Notes under the pieces: generated by a model
What the model saw: only the letters and a program-made list of their open reading frames with translations
Told to the model about the DNA's origin: nothing
Database searches by the model: none
Translations under genes and position numbers: made by a program
NCBI GenBank assembly: GCA_019322485.1
Contig: JAHWIK010000003.1
Coordinates: forward strand, 48,282-112,281
Reading direction: 5' to 3'
From: Candidatus Woesearchaeota archaeon
GTDB taxonomy: Archaea; Nanobdellota; Nanobdellia; Woesearchaeales; JAHWIC01
Length of the DNA stretch: 64,000 nucleotides
In this document: positions 52,076 through 61,195 of the stretch, in pieces
Numbering within the stretch: position 1 is the stretch's first letter
Layout: each line of letters begins with the position of its first letter

Positions 52076-52789
52076 ACTAGTTTTTTCTAAATCAATCCTG
52101 TAAACACCGTCAACAAATAATCCATCTTTGCCTAAATAACTTCCACTATATTGATACGGCACTCTTGAACGGCCTGCTTTTACTGCTCCAAAACTCTCAG
52201 CAACAGCTATTGATGCATCATTCCTTATTCCCTGGCTTATCATAAACCCGCCACTTTCACTAAACTTCTCGGAAACTCCTTGTCTTATTCTCATGGCATA
52301 TTGTCTTCTGTAGACACCTTCAACTATCTCAGTAAAAACACCTTTAACTTCAGAATCCAAGGAACCTGCAAGATGTTCGAATAATGCTGTAGCGATTCCC
52401 TGTCTTCTAAGATTAGGGTCAACAGCTATTTTCTCAAGCATAGCAAAATTATAATCAGTTTGGAGAGGGTCGTCCATTCCTGACCATACAACATCAGATG
52501 ACCAGCCTTTTTTTCTCCATTCCTCTTTTGGATATGCAACTAAAAAACCAGATAAAGTCCCAGCAGTCTCTGCAACATCCACCAAGCCCTGTCTTATCAA
52601 GTCCTGAATGTACTTTTTCATCTTAGGCTGCTTGCTGTATTGTGTCATTAAGAAACCACTATCAGCCATACGCTCAGGGTCAGGTGCTAGTTCAACTGCA
52701 CGGCAGATTTCGTAAAGCCTGTCAGCATCCTTAACCATAGCTTTTCTTATTCGATGTTCCTGGGTTGTTTGATTTTCTTCAGATGCCAT
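52067..52789 (-). CDS. GNAT family N-acetyltransferase
   Basis: A ~240-residue acetyltransferase. The acetyl-CoA-binding stretch LEKIAVDPNLRRQGIATALFEHL near residues 125-147 is the clear GNAT signature. RIRKAMVKDADRLYEICRAV at the N-terminus is the usual opening, and a C-terminal NDASIAVAESFGAVKAGR completes the fold. The acceptor is unknown. An in-frame extension to 52942 overlaps the polX start; ATG at 52789, about 30 nt after a minus-strand TATA, is preferred. Confidence 0.8.
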   Translation of the reverse strand: MASEENQTTQEHRIRKAMVKDADRLYEICRAVELAPDPERMADSGFLMTQYSKQPKMKKYIQDLIRQGLVDVAETAGTLSGFLVAYPKEEWRKKGWSSDVVWSGMDDPLQTDYNFAMLEKIAVDPNLRRQGIATALFEHLAGSLDSEVKGVFTEIVEGVYRRQYAMRIRQGVSEKFSESGGFMISQGIRNDASIAVAESFGAVKAGRSRVPYQYSGSYLGKDGLFVDGVYRIDLEKTSLL

Positions 52790-52868
52790 CTTTCCGGCTG
52801 GAAAATATTCTAACTTATATAATTTGTCAACAATATTTAAATACCAGTTGTTTAATGGGTAATAAGTG

Positions 52869-54572
52869 ATGAAAAACCTCGAAGTTGCAGAAAGATTGAA
52901 TGAGATGGCTGAGCTTTTAGAGCTTAATGATGTTGAGTTCAAGCCAAGGGCTTATAGGAAGGCAGCAATGACTGTTGAGGCCTTAAGCGAGGACATTGAA
53001 AAGATTGCTAATGAAGGGAAGCTTGAAGAACTGCCTGGTGTTGGGAAGGCTATTGCAGCGCATATAGAGGAGATAATCAAAACAGGAACTTTCAAGGAAT
53101 ACGAAGAGTTAAAGAAAAAAAGCCCTGTCAAGGTAGATGAATTATCATCTATAGAAGGCATGGGTCCAAAAACAATAAGGAAATTGTACAAGTTATTAGG
53201 TGTCAAGAACGTAAAAGAGCTTGAAAAAGCTGCTAAGAAGGGGAAGATTAGAGGTATAAAAGGTCTTGGCCCAACTGTTGAGGAGAATATACTAAAGAGT
53301 ATTGAGTTTTCTAAAAAGGGGGGAGGCAGGATATTGCTTGGTTTTGCTTTGCCAAGTGCGCAAGAGATTGTAAATAGACTAAAAAAATTAAAAGAGGTAA
53401 ATCAAATAAGCCTAGCTGGCTCTTTAAGGAGAAGGAAAGAGACAATCGGCGATGTTGACATATTGGTTACCTCTTCAAGTCCTGAAAAGGTAATGGATTT
53501 CTTTACATCAATGAAGGAGGTTGATGATATTATTGCAAGGGGGCATACAAAATCATCTGTAAGACTTGAGAATGGCATCCAAGTTGATGTAAGGGTACTT
53601 GACGACAAAAGCTTTGGGGCTGCTCTGCAGTATTTTACTGGAAGCAAAGGCCATAACATTCATCTAAGAAAGATTGCAATTGGGAAAAAGCTGAAACTAA
53701 GTGAATATGGCCTTTTCAGCGGGAAAAGGATGGTTGCTGGAAGAACAGAGCAGGAGGTTTACAAAAGATTAGGGTTGCCTTATATTGAACCTGAGCTGCG
53801 GGAGGATATTGGCGAGATAGAATCTGCACAGCAAGGCAAGCTTCCAAGGATTATTGGCTATAATGATATAAAAGGTGATATCCATACCCACACAGACTGG
53901 AGTGATGGTGCTGAGAGCATTGAAGCCATGGCTAAAGCTGCCCAAAGGCTTGGCCATAGGTATATCGCTGTAACAGACCATGCTGGCCAGCTGAAGATTG
54001 CCAATTCTTTAGACGAGAAAAGAGTTTTAAAGCAGATAAACGAGATAGAAAAGCTCAATAAAAGATTTGGAAACTTCAGGATATTAACTGGTGTTGAGGT
54101 TAACATAAAGGGTGATGGAAGCCTTGATATGAAAGACTCTGTTCTGAATAAATTAGATATTGTGATGGGTGCAATACACTCTGGTTTTAAGAATCCGAAA
54201 GAAAAGATAATGAAACGATTGATAACAGCAATGGAGGATGAGAATGTTGACGCTATAGCACATCCAACCGGAAGAAAGATTGGCAAACGCGAGCCATATG
54301 ATGTTGATTTTGATGAATTATTTGATAAAGCAAAGGAAACGAATACTGCTTTAGAGATAAATGCATGGCCTGAAAGGCTTGATTTGAATGATGTTAATGT
54401 TAAAGCAGCTGTTGAGGCTGGTGTTAATCTTGTAATTGGGACTGATGCCCACAATATTGACCACTTAAGGTTTATGGAGCTTGGCATAGCTACTGCCCGG
54501 CGTGGATGGGCTGAATCCAAAAATGTTTTAAACACTTTGCCAGCTGACAAGTTATTGAGGAAATTAAAATGA
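52869..54572 (+). CDS. polX: Family X DNA polymerase with PHP domain
   Basis: A repair polymerase of ~568 residues. The N-terminal helix-hairpin-helix/8-kDa domain (about 1-140) includes LPGVGKAIAAHIEEI. The nucleotidyltransferase palm holds GSLRRRKETIGDVDILV near residues 180-196, with catalytic Asp-x-Asp. The C-terminal PHP domain (about 338-565) has DIHTHTDWSDG, VTDHAG and IGTDAHN, probably a 3'-5' exonuclease or phosphoesterase. The start is ATG 52869, with GTG 52866 in frame just before. Divergent from the GNAT gene. Confidence 0.94.
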   Translation: MKNLEVAERLNEMAELLELNDVEFKPRAYRKAAMTVEALSEDIEKIANEGKLEELPGVGKAIAAHIEEIIKTGTFKEYEELKKKSPVKVDELSSIEGMGPKTIRKLYKLLGVKNVKELEKAAKKGKIRGIKGLGPTVEENILKSIEFSKKGGGRILLGFALPSAQEIVNRLKKLKEVNQISLAGSLRRRKETIGDVDILVTSSSPEKVMDFFTSMKEVDDIIARGHTKSSVRLENGIQVDVRVLDDKSFGAALQYFTGSKGHNIHLRKIAIGKKLKLSEYGLFSGKRMVAGRTEQEVYKRLGLPYIEPELREDIGEIESAQQGKLPRIIGYNDIKGDIHTHTDWSDGAESIEAMAKAAQRLGHRYIAVTDHAGQLKIANSLDEKRVLKQINEIEKLNKRFGNFRILTGVEVNIKGDGSLDMKDSVLNKLDIVMGAIHSGFKNPKEKIMKRLITAMEDENVDAIAHPTGRKIGKREPYDVDFDELFDKAKETNTALEINAWPERLDLNDVNVKAAVEAGVNLVIGTDAHNIDHLRFMELGIATARRGWAESKNVLNTLPADKLLRKLK

Positions 54573-55093
54573 AGGTTGCTGTAAGCGGCGCTGGCCGGGA
54601 TGATGGAATTGTTCCTAAGATAGCTGAGAAAGCAAAAGAGCTTGGAAAGGAATTAGCTAAGCAGGGCCATGTCCTGTTAACAGGAGGCTGCGGCGGTTAC
54701 CCAAAAGCAGCTGCACAGGGCGCTTTAGAGGAGAATGGCAAGGTTGTAGCTTATTCCCCAGCCAAAGACGAGGACGAGCACAAAGAAAGATACGGGTTTC
54801 CTATGGGTATTTTTACTGAGGTAAAATATACTGGAGCAGGAATTCCTGAGAGGAACATACCTTTGGTCAAGGATGCTAATGCTGTAATAATGATTGGAGG
54901 CCAAACAGGAACATTGAATGAGTTTACCTTGGCTTTTCACGAAGGTAAAGCAATTGGTGTTTTGAAAGGTTCTGGCGGTGTAACTGATTTGATTCCTAAA
55001 ATAGCTGATGTTTGTGACAAAATTGGAGAGAAAGACCTAGTTGTTTATAGTGATAAGCCAAAGGAACTGGTCAAGAAATTGATGACTGTTTAG
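54569..55093 (+). CDS. TIGR00725/LOG-like SLOG protein
   Basis: A 174-residue Rossmann-like protein of the lysine-decarboxylase-like/DprA superfamily: KVAVSGAGRDDG, the GHVLLTGGCGGYPKAAAQGA nucleotide loop and IMIGGQTGTLNEFTLAF. Related LOG proteins hydrolyse cytokinin-type nucleotides; this TIGR00725 subgroup has no proven reaction. It overlaps polX by 4 nt and ends one base before the methyltransferase fusion, so these three genes form an operon. Confidence 0.82.
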   Translation: MKVAVSGAGRDDGIVPKIAEKAKELGKELAKQGHVLLTGGCGGYPKAAAQGALEENGKVVAYSPAKDEDEHKERYGFPMGIFTEVKYTGAGIPERNIPLVKDANAVIMIGGQTGTLNEFTLAFHEGKAIGVLKGSGGVTDLIPKIADVCDKIGEKDLVVYSDKPKELVKKLMTV

Positions 55094-55094
55094 A

Positions 55095-56240
55095 ATGGAA
55101 GAAATCTATGAACCAAGGGAAGATTCTTTTCTTTTAGCAGAACAGGTTAAGAGATATGCAAAAGGTATTGTCTTAGATGTAGGCACTGGTTCTGGGATTC
55201 AGGCATTAACTGCTGCAAAAAAGAATTCAGTTAAGTCAGTAATTGCTGTTGATAAAAGTGTAAAAGTTATCAACCATTGCAAGAATTCAATAAAAAATAA
55301 AAAAATAAAATTCCTTGAATCTGATTTATTCTCTAAGGTCAAGGGTAAATTTGACACTATAACCTTTAATCCGCCTTATCTTCCGGAAGATGTCAAGCTA
55401 AAGGATATGACTATTTGTGGTGGGAAGAAGGGATATGAAGTTGTTGAAAGGTTTCTAAATCAGGTTAATGAGTATCTTAAGCCAGATGGAATCATTCTGT
55501 TATTATTCTCGTCTTTAACTAAGAAAAATAAGATTGATGAATTTGTAAGAAACAATCTGCTTGAAGCTAAATTAGTGAGCAAAAAACATATCTTTTTTGA
55601 GGATTTATTTGTTTATTCAATAAAAAAATCGCCATTACTTAAAGAATTAGAAAAAAATAAAATAAAAAATCTAAAGTACTTCACGAGCGGGCATAGGGGG
55701 ATTCTTTTTACAGCTGACTATAAGGGGGAAAAAGTTGTTGTCAAAGCTAAACTGCCAGAGAGTAAAGCTATTGGCAGGATTGAGAATGAAGGCAAGTGGC
55801 TAAAGATTTTGAATAAAAAAGGAATTGGTCCAAAACTCTTGTTTTCTGAAAAGGATTATTTTGTTTATGAATATGTTCCAGGAGAATTTATTCTCAAACA
55901 TTTCGAAAAATCCAATAAAAAAACAATAATAAAGATAATAAAAGATGTCTTTGAGCAGATGTTTATTCTCGATGAACTTGGTGTTGATAAGGAAGAGATG
56001 CACCGCCCATTCAAGCACGTGATAATAGCAAAAAAGCCTGTTTTAGTTGATTTTGAGCGCTGCCATAAGACACTAAAACCAAAGAATGTCACCCAGTTCT
56101 GCCAATGCATAAATTCAATGTCTAAAATTTTAATCAATAAAAAAATAATCATTAATAAAAACAAAATAATCAATCTTGCCAGGGAATACAAAAGAAGCCA
56201 AACAAAATCAAATCTAAGGAAAATCCTAGAAATTATTTAG
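55095..56240 (+). CDS. HemK2-like methyltransferase fused to atypical kinase
   Basis: A 381-residue fusion. Residues about 1-185 form a class I methyltransferase with VLDVGTGSGIQALTAA and the N-methylase motif FNPPYLP, close to HemK2/Mtq2, which methylates the release-factor GGQ glutamine in eukaryotes and archaea. Residues about 190-381 resemble an archaeal predicted Ser/Thr kinase (COG2112-like, RIO/Bud32-related): VVVKAKLPES as the lysine motif, DYFVYEYVPGEFIL, HRPFKHVIIAKK and the metal site VDFERC. The two parts are normally separate. The gene converges with the small basic protein gene (8-nt overlap). Confidence 0.8.
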   Translation: MEEIYEPREDSFLLAEQVKRYAKGIVLDVGTGSGIQALTAAKKNSVKSVIAVDKSVKVINHCKNSIKNKKIKFLESDLFSKVKGKFDTITFNPPYLPEDVKLKDMTICGGKKGYEVVERFLNQVNEYLKPDGIILLLFSSLTKKNKIDEFVRNNLLEAKLVSKKHIFFEDLFVYSIKKSPLLKELEKNKIKNLKYFTSGHRGILFTADYKGEKVVVKAKLPESKAIGRIENEGKWLKILNKKGIGPKLLFSEKDYFVYEYVPGEFILKHFEKSNKKTIIKIIKDVFEQMFILDELGVDKEEMHRPFKHVIIAKKPVLVDFERCHKTLKPKNVTQFCQCINSMSKILINKKIIINKNKIINLAREYKRSQTKSNLRKILEII

Positions 56241-56445
56241 TCTCTATCTTGAACTTTTTGCCTTTCTTAGCAGGCACTATTGAATAAGAATCTTCTTTCA
56301 GTTTCTGTTTTACAGCATATTCCTTTGCTTTCGCTTCTGTTATGAATGTTTTTGGCCTTGATTGCTTAACCCTTAAAGGATTCTTACGGCTAAACCTTGC
56401 CCTCATGCCAAACTTTCTTTTTACTCTTGTATGAATCTTTACCAT
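56233..56445 (-). CDS. Small basic protein, possibly ribosome-associated
   Basis: A 70-residue, very basic protein (RVKRKFGMRARFSRKNPLRV, then KTFITEAKAKEYAVKQKL). Composition and size resemble small ribosomal or RNA-binding proteins, but I cannot match it to a named one. A TATA-like element (TTTTTATATAG on the minus strand) lies about 28 nt before the ATG. It converges with the methyltransferase-kinase gene. Confidence 0.6.
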   Translation of the reverse strand: MVKIHTRVKRKFGMRARFSRKNPLRVKQSRPKTFITEAKAKEYAVKQKLKEDSYSIVPAKKGKKFKIETK

Positions 56446-56526
56446 TTTACAAAATGGGATAAAGGACTATATAAAAAGCTTATGTTTCTGCGTTAAGTTT
56501 AAAAATATAAAAAAGAATATCCCTGT

Positions 56527-56835
56527 ATGGCCACCAAATTCCAGGAATCTGTTTACAAATTACTAAAGAGGATACCAAAAGGCAGGGTAACGACATACAA
56601 GGAAATAGCCAGGGCTTTAGGGAGGCGAGGTCAAATTTACAGGGCTGTTGGAAGGGCTTTGCATGACAATAAAACACCAATTGTTATTCCTTGCCATAGG
56701 GTTGTTGCAAGTGATAGTTCTATTGGAGGCTACAGCAGAGGAATAAAGAAAAAGACTGCATTGTTAAAAAAAGAAGGTGTTGGAATAAAAAACAACAAGA
56801 TTATTGATTTTGAGAAAAGATTATTCAGGTTTTGA
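56527..56835 (+). CDS. ogt: Methylated-DNA-protein cysteine methyltransferase
   Basis: Suicide repair of O6-alkylguanine. The 102-residue protein is only the C-terminal DNA-binding/active-site domain: the helix-turn-helix VTTYKEIARALGRRGQIYRAV and the active-site cysteine in VIPCHRVV, followed by GGYSRG. The N-terminal domain of full-length MGMT is absent, as in the shortest archaeal forms. An intact PCHRV separates it from alkyltransferase-like proteins that lack the Cys. Confidence 0.88.
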   Translation: MATKFQESVYKLLKRIPKGRVTTYKEIARALGRRGQIYRAVGRALHDNKTPIVIPCHRVVASDSSIGGYSRGIKKKTALLKKEGVGIKNNKIIDFEKRLFRF

Positions 56836-57756
56836 TTACTTCTTTTTCTTTGTCTTCTTTACTTCTTTTTCAAGATCAAGCTTTTCAAGCAGCTCCTTGT
56901 ACCTGTTCCTTATTGTAACCTCTGTAACACCTGCTACATCTGCTACCTCTCTCTGGGTCCTCTTTTCACCATGTATTAGGGCAGCCACGTATAAAGCTGC
57001 TGCTGCAATACCTGTAGGGCCCCTTCCAGAGGTTAGCTCTGCTCTCTGAGCTTTCTCCAAAATCTCAACTGACCTGCTTTGTGTTTCAGGACTAAGCTTT
57101 AGTGAGCTTGAGAATCTTGCAATATAATCAGCTGGGTTTGACGGCAGGATGTTTATGCCTAATTCCCGCGTAACAAACCTATAGGTTCTTCCTATTTCCT
57201 TCTTCTCTATACCTGATGCCTCTGATAATTCATCTAGTGTTCTTGGGACGTCATGCCTTCTGCAGGCAGCGTATAATGCACCAGCAACAACACTTTCCAT
57301 AGAACGGCCCCTTACAAGGCTTCTTTGAACAGCAAGGGTATATATCCTAGCTGCTTCTTCTTCAACTGATTTAGGAAGCTTAAGATAAGAAGATACTCTT
57401 TTTAATTCAGCCAAAGCTAATTTCAGGTTTCTTTCAATAGCTGTTGAAATACGATACTGCCATTTTCTAAGCCTGTAGAACTTATTTCTTTGTTTTCCGC
57501 CAAGTTTGAACAGGTCAGCTTTTTGGCCAACCTCTGTGCCTAAGCCCTGGTCATATTGGGTATAGGTCATTGGCGCTCCTGCACGGCGCTTTTTTTCTCC
57601 TGAGTCACTATCAAATTCACGCCATTCCTGGTCAAAATCAACCATCTTGTCCTCAATGACAAGACCGCAGTCTTTACAGATTACCTCTCCTTTTTCGCGA
57701 TTCCAGAACAAGTTTATGCCGCCACACTCTGGGCATTTCTTTACCATTTCAGGCAT
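56836..57756 (-). CDS. tfb: Transcription initiation factor TFB
   Basis: The archaeal TFIIB homologue that recruits RNA polymerase to TBP-bound promoters. A zinc ribbon (about 4-30: CPECGG and CKDCG) and B-reader/linker are followed by two cyclin-like repeats (about 105-195 and 200-295: SVVAGALYAACRRHDVPRTL and GIAAAALYVAALIHGEKRTQ). ATG at 57756 with GGTGG upstream is preferred over TTG at 57774. It is relevant to the sigma-like protein at 14884, as this is the normal initiation machinery. Confidence 0.96.
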   Translation of the reverse strand: MPEMVKKCPECGGINLFWNREKGEVICKDCGLVIEDKMVDFDQEWREFDSDSGEKKRRAGAPMTYTQYDQGLGTEVGQKADLFKLGGKQRNKFYRLRKWQYRISTAIERNLKLALAELKRVSSYLKLPKSVEEEAARIYTLAVQRSLVRGRSMESVVAGALYAACRRHDVPRTLDELSEASGIEKKEIGRTYRFVTRELGINILPSNPADYIARFSSSLKLSPETQSRSVEILEKAQRAELTSGRGPTGIAAAALYVAALIHGEKRTQREVADVAGVTEVTIRNRYKELLEKLDLEKEVKKTKKKK

Positions 57757-57866
57757 TTTTTGACCACCCACCAAAAGGTTCTTAAATTATATACTACCCC
57801 TTTTTGAAAAATACAATAAATTTAAATATTAAAACTGCATTTTATTTATAAAGGTTTCGGTGTTGT

Positions 57867-58043
57867 ATGATGGTAGAGAAATTCCCTATATCAGAAGAAT
57901 TGTTTAATATTCTAGCTTGTCCTGTCTGCAAAGGCAGCCTAAAGTATACTGAAAATAAAGACGGCTTAAGGTGCGAGAAGTGCAGGCATACCTATCCAAT
58001 AAAAGATGGAATACCTGTTCTTTTGCCGCCAGATATGCAATAA
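57867..58043 (+). CDS. Trm112-like zinc protein (UPF0434 type)
   Basis: A 58-residue protein with two CxxC pairs, CPVCKG and CEKCRH, and the typical ending DGIPVLLPPDM. Trm112 family members bind and activate several methyltransferases, including Mtq2/HemK2. A HemK2-like domain is encoded 2.8 kb upstream, so a partnership is plausible (inference). TATA-like elements lie at 57819-57828 and 57845-57852. ATG at 57867 or 57870 may be used. Confidence 0.85.
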   Translation: MMVEKFPISEELFNILACPVCKGSLKYTENKDGLRCEKCRHTYPIKDGIPVLLPPDMQ

Positions 58044-58077
58044 ATTTATAAAGTGCATTTGAAAACTATTTCTTTAT

Positions 58078-58226
58078 GCCGACGTGGCACAACCTGGCAC
58101 TGCGATGGCCTTGAGACATTAATTTGCGAAAGCAAATATGGCGTCTAGCAAGCCATTTTCCGCAAGGATATCCCAGTTCAAACATGCGAAGGTCAAAGCT
58201 TCGCTTTGAAAGTCTGGGCGTCGGCG
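58078..58226 (+). tRNA. tRNA-Ser (TGA) with two introns (anticodon loop and T-loop)
   Basis: The acceptor GCCGACG pairs with CGTCGGC (G73, no CCA). The D stem is GCA/TGC and the anticodon stem ATGGC/GCCAT. A 35-nt intron (58116-58150) at 37/38 leaves CTTGAGA, anticodon TGA. The long variable arm TTCC-GCAA-GGA marks a type II tRNA. The T stem CCCAG/CTGGG encloses 37 nt; removing 58183-58212 (30 nt) leaves TTCAAAT. That intron sits in a textbook motif: bulges AA^C and AG^T around the helix TTCA/TGAA, with an inner stem GCGAAG/CTTCGC. A TATA lies 29 nt upstream. The mature length is 84 nt. Confidence 0.88.
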
Positions 58227-58287
58227 TCCTTCTTTTCTCCGAAAAATTTATATACTCCAACATATATAATAGTGATTGTGTTGGGGT

Positions 58288-58614
58288 ATGTTAGAGCAGA
58301 TTAAAAAGGGGGATAGAACTATTTCTCAAAGTGAGCGAGAGAGAAAACTAGATGAATTTAAGGAATTAAAGGAAAAAATAGCAAAAATAACCAAAAAAAA
58401 GGAGCTTACTCAGGAAGAATTTGATTCCTATACAAAGTCACTAGATGCAGAGAATGCATGCAAATACTGCCTTGGAATAAGGAATGTCATGTCCCTTTGC
58501 AATAATTCTTTGTTCAAGTGTGAGTTCAAGAGCCAGGATAAATACAATTTTGGCCATGGCTTAAGATTTGAGTGCAGAAGAGAAAGAATGCTAAGGTTAA
58601 GAAATCTGTTGTGA
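58288..58614 (+). CDS. Small Cys-containing protein, unknown
   Basis: About 108 residues. A charged helical N-terminal half (about 1-60, Lys/Glu-rich) precedes a part with cysteines (CKYCLG, LCNN, FKCEF, FECRR) that could form a zinc site. Not recognised. ATG at 58288 behind TTGGGGT is preferred over TTG at 58276. A TATA at 58247-58255 precedes it. It converges tightly with the AMP phosphorylase gene. Confidence 0.55.
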   Translation: MLEQIKKGDRTISQSERERKLDEFKELKEKIAKITKKKELTQEEFDSYTKSLDAENACKYCLGIRNVMSLCNNSLFKCEFKSQDKYNFGHGLRFECRRERMLRLRNLL

Positions 58615-60102
58615 TTATTTTATTTGGAAAGGCTCTAATTCTTTCAGAACCTCTTTAACATATCTTAATTTTGCCACACTGTTGGTATAGATTTTTAACA
58701 AGCTGTCGCCTTTCTTTACCTTATCACCAACATGCCCATATAGGTATAAACCAGCCCCCTTATATTTTGGAGCACCTGCAATCCTTGCAATATGAGAGAT
58801 AGCTCCATTACGGATTTGCCTTACTGTACCTGACCTTTTAGCTCTTACCAGGTGCCTGTATCTCCCGCGAGAAATCTCTCTTGGTGCTATATCTGGGTTG
58901 CCGCCCTGGGCCCTGATTATTTCCTTCATCTTCATATAGGCCTTACCAGAATCAAGAATATGCTGTGCTTTTTTTCTGCCGTTCTTTATCCCGACCATCC
59001 CGAATATTTCACCAGCCATCATAACGCATTTCCTTTCTAAATCGAGCGGTCTTTTTTTATCACGCATCAAGACCTCTAAAACATCCCTTGCTTCCAGTGC
59101 AGGACCAATGCCATTGCCAATTGGCTGTGAGCCATCTGTTACTGTAACCCTCACATGCCTCTTTAATTTTTTAGCAATATTCTCAAATTGCCTCTTTAGA
59201 ATCAATGCTGCTTGCTTGTCTTTTACCTTAGCGCCTCTGCCAGCAGGTATATCAATTATTATATGTGTTGATGAAACAGAAAGTTTCTTTGCCAGTATGC
59301 TTGCCAATAATTGACTTTCTGCATCTATGCCTAATGGGCGCTCTACCTTTATTATTTTGTCGTCAGCAGGAGCAAGATTTAAGGCGCCGCCCCAGACAAT
59401 GCAGCCATTTGTTTTTTGCACGATTTTTTTCATTCTATTCAAAGAAAAAGAAACATTTGCCAGAACCTCCATTGTATCGGCTGTTCCTGCAGGGCTTGTT
59501 ATTGAACGCGAGCTTGTTTTTGGTATGGTTAATCCAGCTGCAGCAATTATTGGGACAAGTATCATTGTGGTTCTGTTGCCAGGGACCCCCCCAATACAGT
59601 GCTTATCAATTATAGGATATTTTTTTAACTTCAAGGTCTGGCCCTTCTCAGCCATTGCCTCGGTAAGCATGATTGTTTCTTTCTGCGACATTGCCTCTGT
59701 ATAGCACGCTGAAATAAAATAAGTCAGCTCAATATCATTCAGCTTATTATGGACAATATCCCAAATAACCTGATGTATTTCCTTTTTCGTTAACGTTTCT
59801 CCATCCAGCTTTTTCTTTATTATTTTCAAAGATAAAGGCTTCCTGGCGATTGATATCTCAACCTCATCCTTATCCTTAATCCCAAGAGAATCAATTACCT
59901 CTTCAAAGACGCCCAATCTGCCGCGAGGCACTGCCTTTTCGCTTTCGGCAATATCAACAACAGCTGTCTCTATCTTCCTTCCCTTCTTTATCTTTACCCT
60001 GTCCAGAACATAAAGGTCAAGCTTGCGTGCATCCTTCTGGTTGAGGATAGCTATCAAAGGTCCGCCAGTAGCAATATCCATATCCTTCACTTTGAGATTC
60101 AT
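58615..60102 (-). CDS. deoA: AMP phosphorylase (archaeal DeoA homologue)
   Basis: Phosphorolyses AMP (and CMP/UMP) to the free base and ribose 1,5-bisphosphate in the archaeal nucleotide-salvage pathway that feeds type III RuBisCO. The 495-residue length and the ~85-residue N-terminal extension separate it from bacterial thymidine phosphorylase. The core shows IDKHCIGGVPGNRTTM and the TSSRSITSPAGTADTMEVL phosphate-binding part. Isomerase and RuBisCO are not in the window. It overlaps the transporter gene upstream by 4 nt. Confidence 0.92.
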   Translation of the reverse strand: MNLKVKDMDIATGGPLIAILNQKDARKLDLYVLDRVKIKKGRKIETAVVDIAESEKAVPRGRLGVFEEVIDSLGIKDKDEVEISIARKPLSLKIIKKKLDGETLTKKEIHQVIWDIVHNKLNDIELTYFISACYTEAMSQKETIMLTEAMAEKGQTLKLKKYPIIDKHCIGGVPGNRTTMILVPIIAAAGLTIPKTSSRSITSPAGTADTMEVLANVSFSLNRMKKIVQKTNGCIVWGGALNLAPADDKIIKVERPLGIDAESQLLASILAKKLSVSSTHIIIDIPAGRGAKVKDKQAALILKRQFENIAKKLKRHVRVTVTDGSQPIGNGIGPALEARDVLEVLMRDKKRPLDLERKCVMMAGEIFGMVGIKNGRKKAQHILDSGKAYMKMKEIIRAQGGNPDIAPREISRGRYRHLVRAKRSGTVRQIRNGAISHIARIAGAPKYKGAGLYLYGHVGDKVKKGDSLLKIYTNSVAKLRYVKEVLKELEPFQIK

Positions 60103-61187
60103 TTTATGAAGAACAAGTTTCCCTTTTCTGACTCATAAATCTGAAGGAATGCTGTGAAGATAGCCAGGATAACCGGGCCTATGACTATGCCGATAATACC
60201 GAAAAGGGCTATCCCGCCAACAACACCCAACAAAATAAGCACTGGGTGCACCTGTGACCTATCCCCTATAATTTTTGGTCTGAGTATGTTGTCTATTGTG
60301 CCTACTACCAATGAGAAATACAGCACCATGATAATGCCTTTTGTAATCTGGGTAGTATCGTTTGCTGATACTGCATTAAGAAGGTGCAACACAACTATAG
60401 GAACCCATATGACTGGCGGGCCCAAGAAGGGTATCATTGCCGCTATAATCATCATGGCCCCCCATAAAACCGGGGAAGGAATCCCAAAAATAAACAAGCC
60501 AAGACCACCCAAACTGCCTTGAATAAGCGCAATGATCATTGTACCATAAACTACTGCATAAGTGACATCATTGAATTTATTTAATACACGCTCCTTATGG
60601 GATTTTGCCAATGGAACAAGGTCCTTAAACTTTCGATAGATATCGCTGCCGTCCCTGATTAAATAGAACATTATGAAAACCAGGATAAAAAAGTTAAGGA
60701 AGATGAGGGGGATAGAGAAAATAAAATTTGACATTGAATCAATCACATAGTTTGTTGCTTTCTGGACACTCTTCTCCAGGTTATAGCTTGTCCTCGGATT
60801 CTCCAATAAGTCTTTTGTGAAGTCGGATATGCCACATATGGTGGTATTTTTTCCGTTACAAGCAGCAAATACCTCTCCGCTTGTGATTCTTTGCTTTGCC
60901 ATTAAATACACTACATAAGATTCTTTTGTAATCGTATTCATTACAAAAAAAAGAGGAATGGTAAGGATTAAGATTGCAATCAGTATAACAATAGTTACTG
61001 AAATGTTCCTTATTTTTATCCTTTTGTTGATCTTTGCATAAAGCGGGTAGAATATATAGGAGAGGATAATGCTTGCAATGATTGTTGTCATGAAAGGTCT
61101 AACTATCATGAAGGCTAAAGCAAGCATGAATAGAAATAAAACTAAAAAAAAGTACTTAAGATATTTTTTTGAATTTTTTTGGTCCAT
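60099..61187 (-). CDS. AI-2E family transporter
   Basis: A ~362-residue membrane protein with about eight hydrophobic segments and a soluble region after TM2-TM3. The AI-2E/PerM family hallmark is seen in the second half: GIPSPVLWGAMMIIAAMIPFLG, DNILRPKIIGDRSQVHPVLI and LLGVVGGIALFGIIGIVIGP. Substrates vary (autoinducer-2 export, Na+/H+ exchange in some) and are unknown here. The open frame extends into tRNA-Val; ATG at 61187 is the correct start, 9 nt after the tRNA end. It is co-transcribed with deoA. Confidence 0.88.
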   Translation of the reverse strand: MDQKNSKKYLKYFFLVLFLFMLALAFMIVRPFMTTIIASIILSYIFYPLYAKINKRIKIRNISVTIVILIAILILTIPLFFVMNTITKESYVVYLMAKQRITSGEVFAACNGKNTTICGISDFTKDLLENPRTSYNLEKSVQKATNYVIDSMSNFIFSIPLIFLNFFILVFIMFYLIRDGSDIYRKFKDLVPLAKSHKERVLNKFNDVTYAVVYGTMIIALIQGSLGGLGLFIFGIPSPVLWGAMMIIAAMIPFLGPPVIWVPIVVLHLLNAVSANDTTQITKGIIMVLYFSLVVGTIDNILRPKIIGDRSQVHPVLILLGVVGGIALFGIIGIVIGPVILAIFTAFLQIYESEKGNLFFIK

Positions 61188-61195
61188 TCTTTGGA

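Noticed and set aside
53858..54550. 230-codon minus-strand frame opposite the PolX PHP domain
   Set aside because: The plus strand carries clear conserved motifs; the antisense frame has none.
58066..58263. 65-codon minus-strand frame at the tRNA-Ser locus
   Set aside because: It is the reverse complement of the intron-containing tRNA; all tRNA arms pair.
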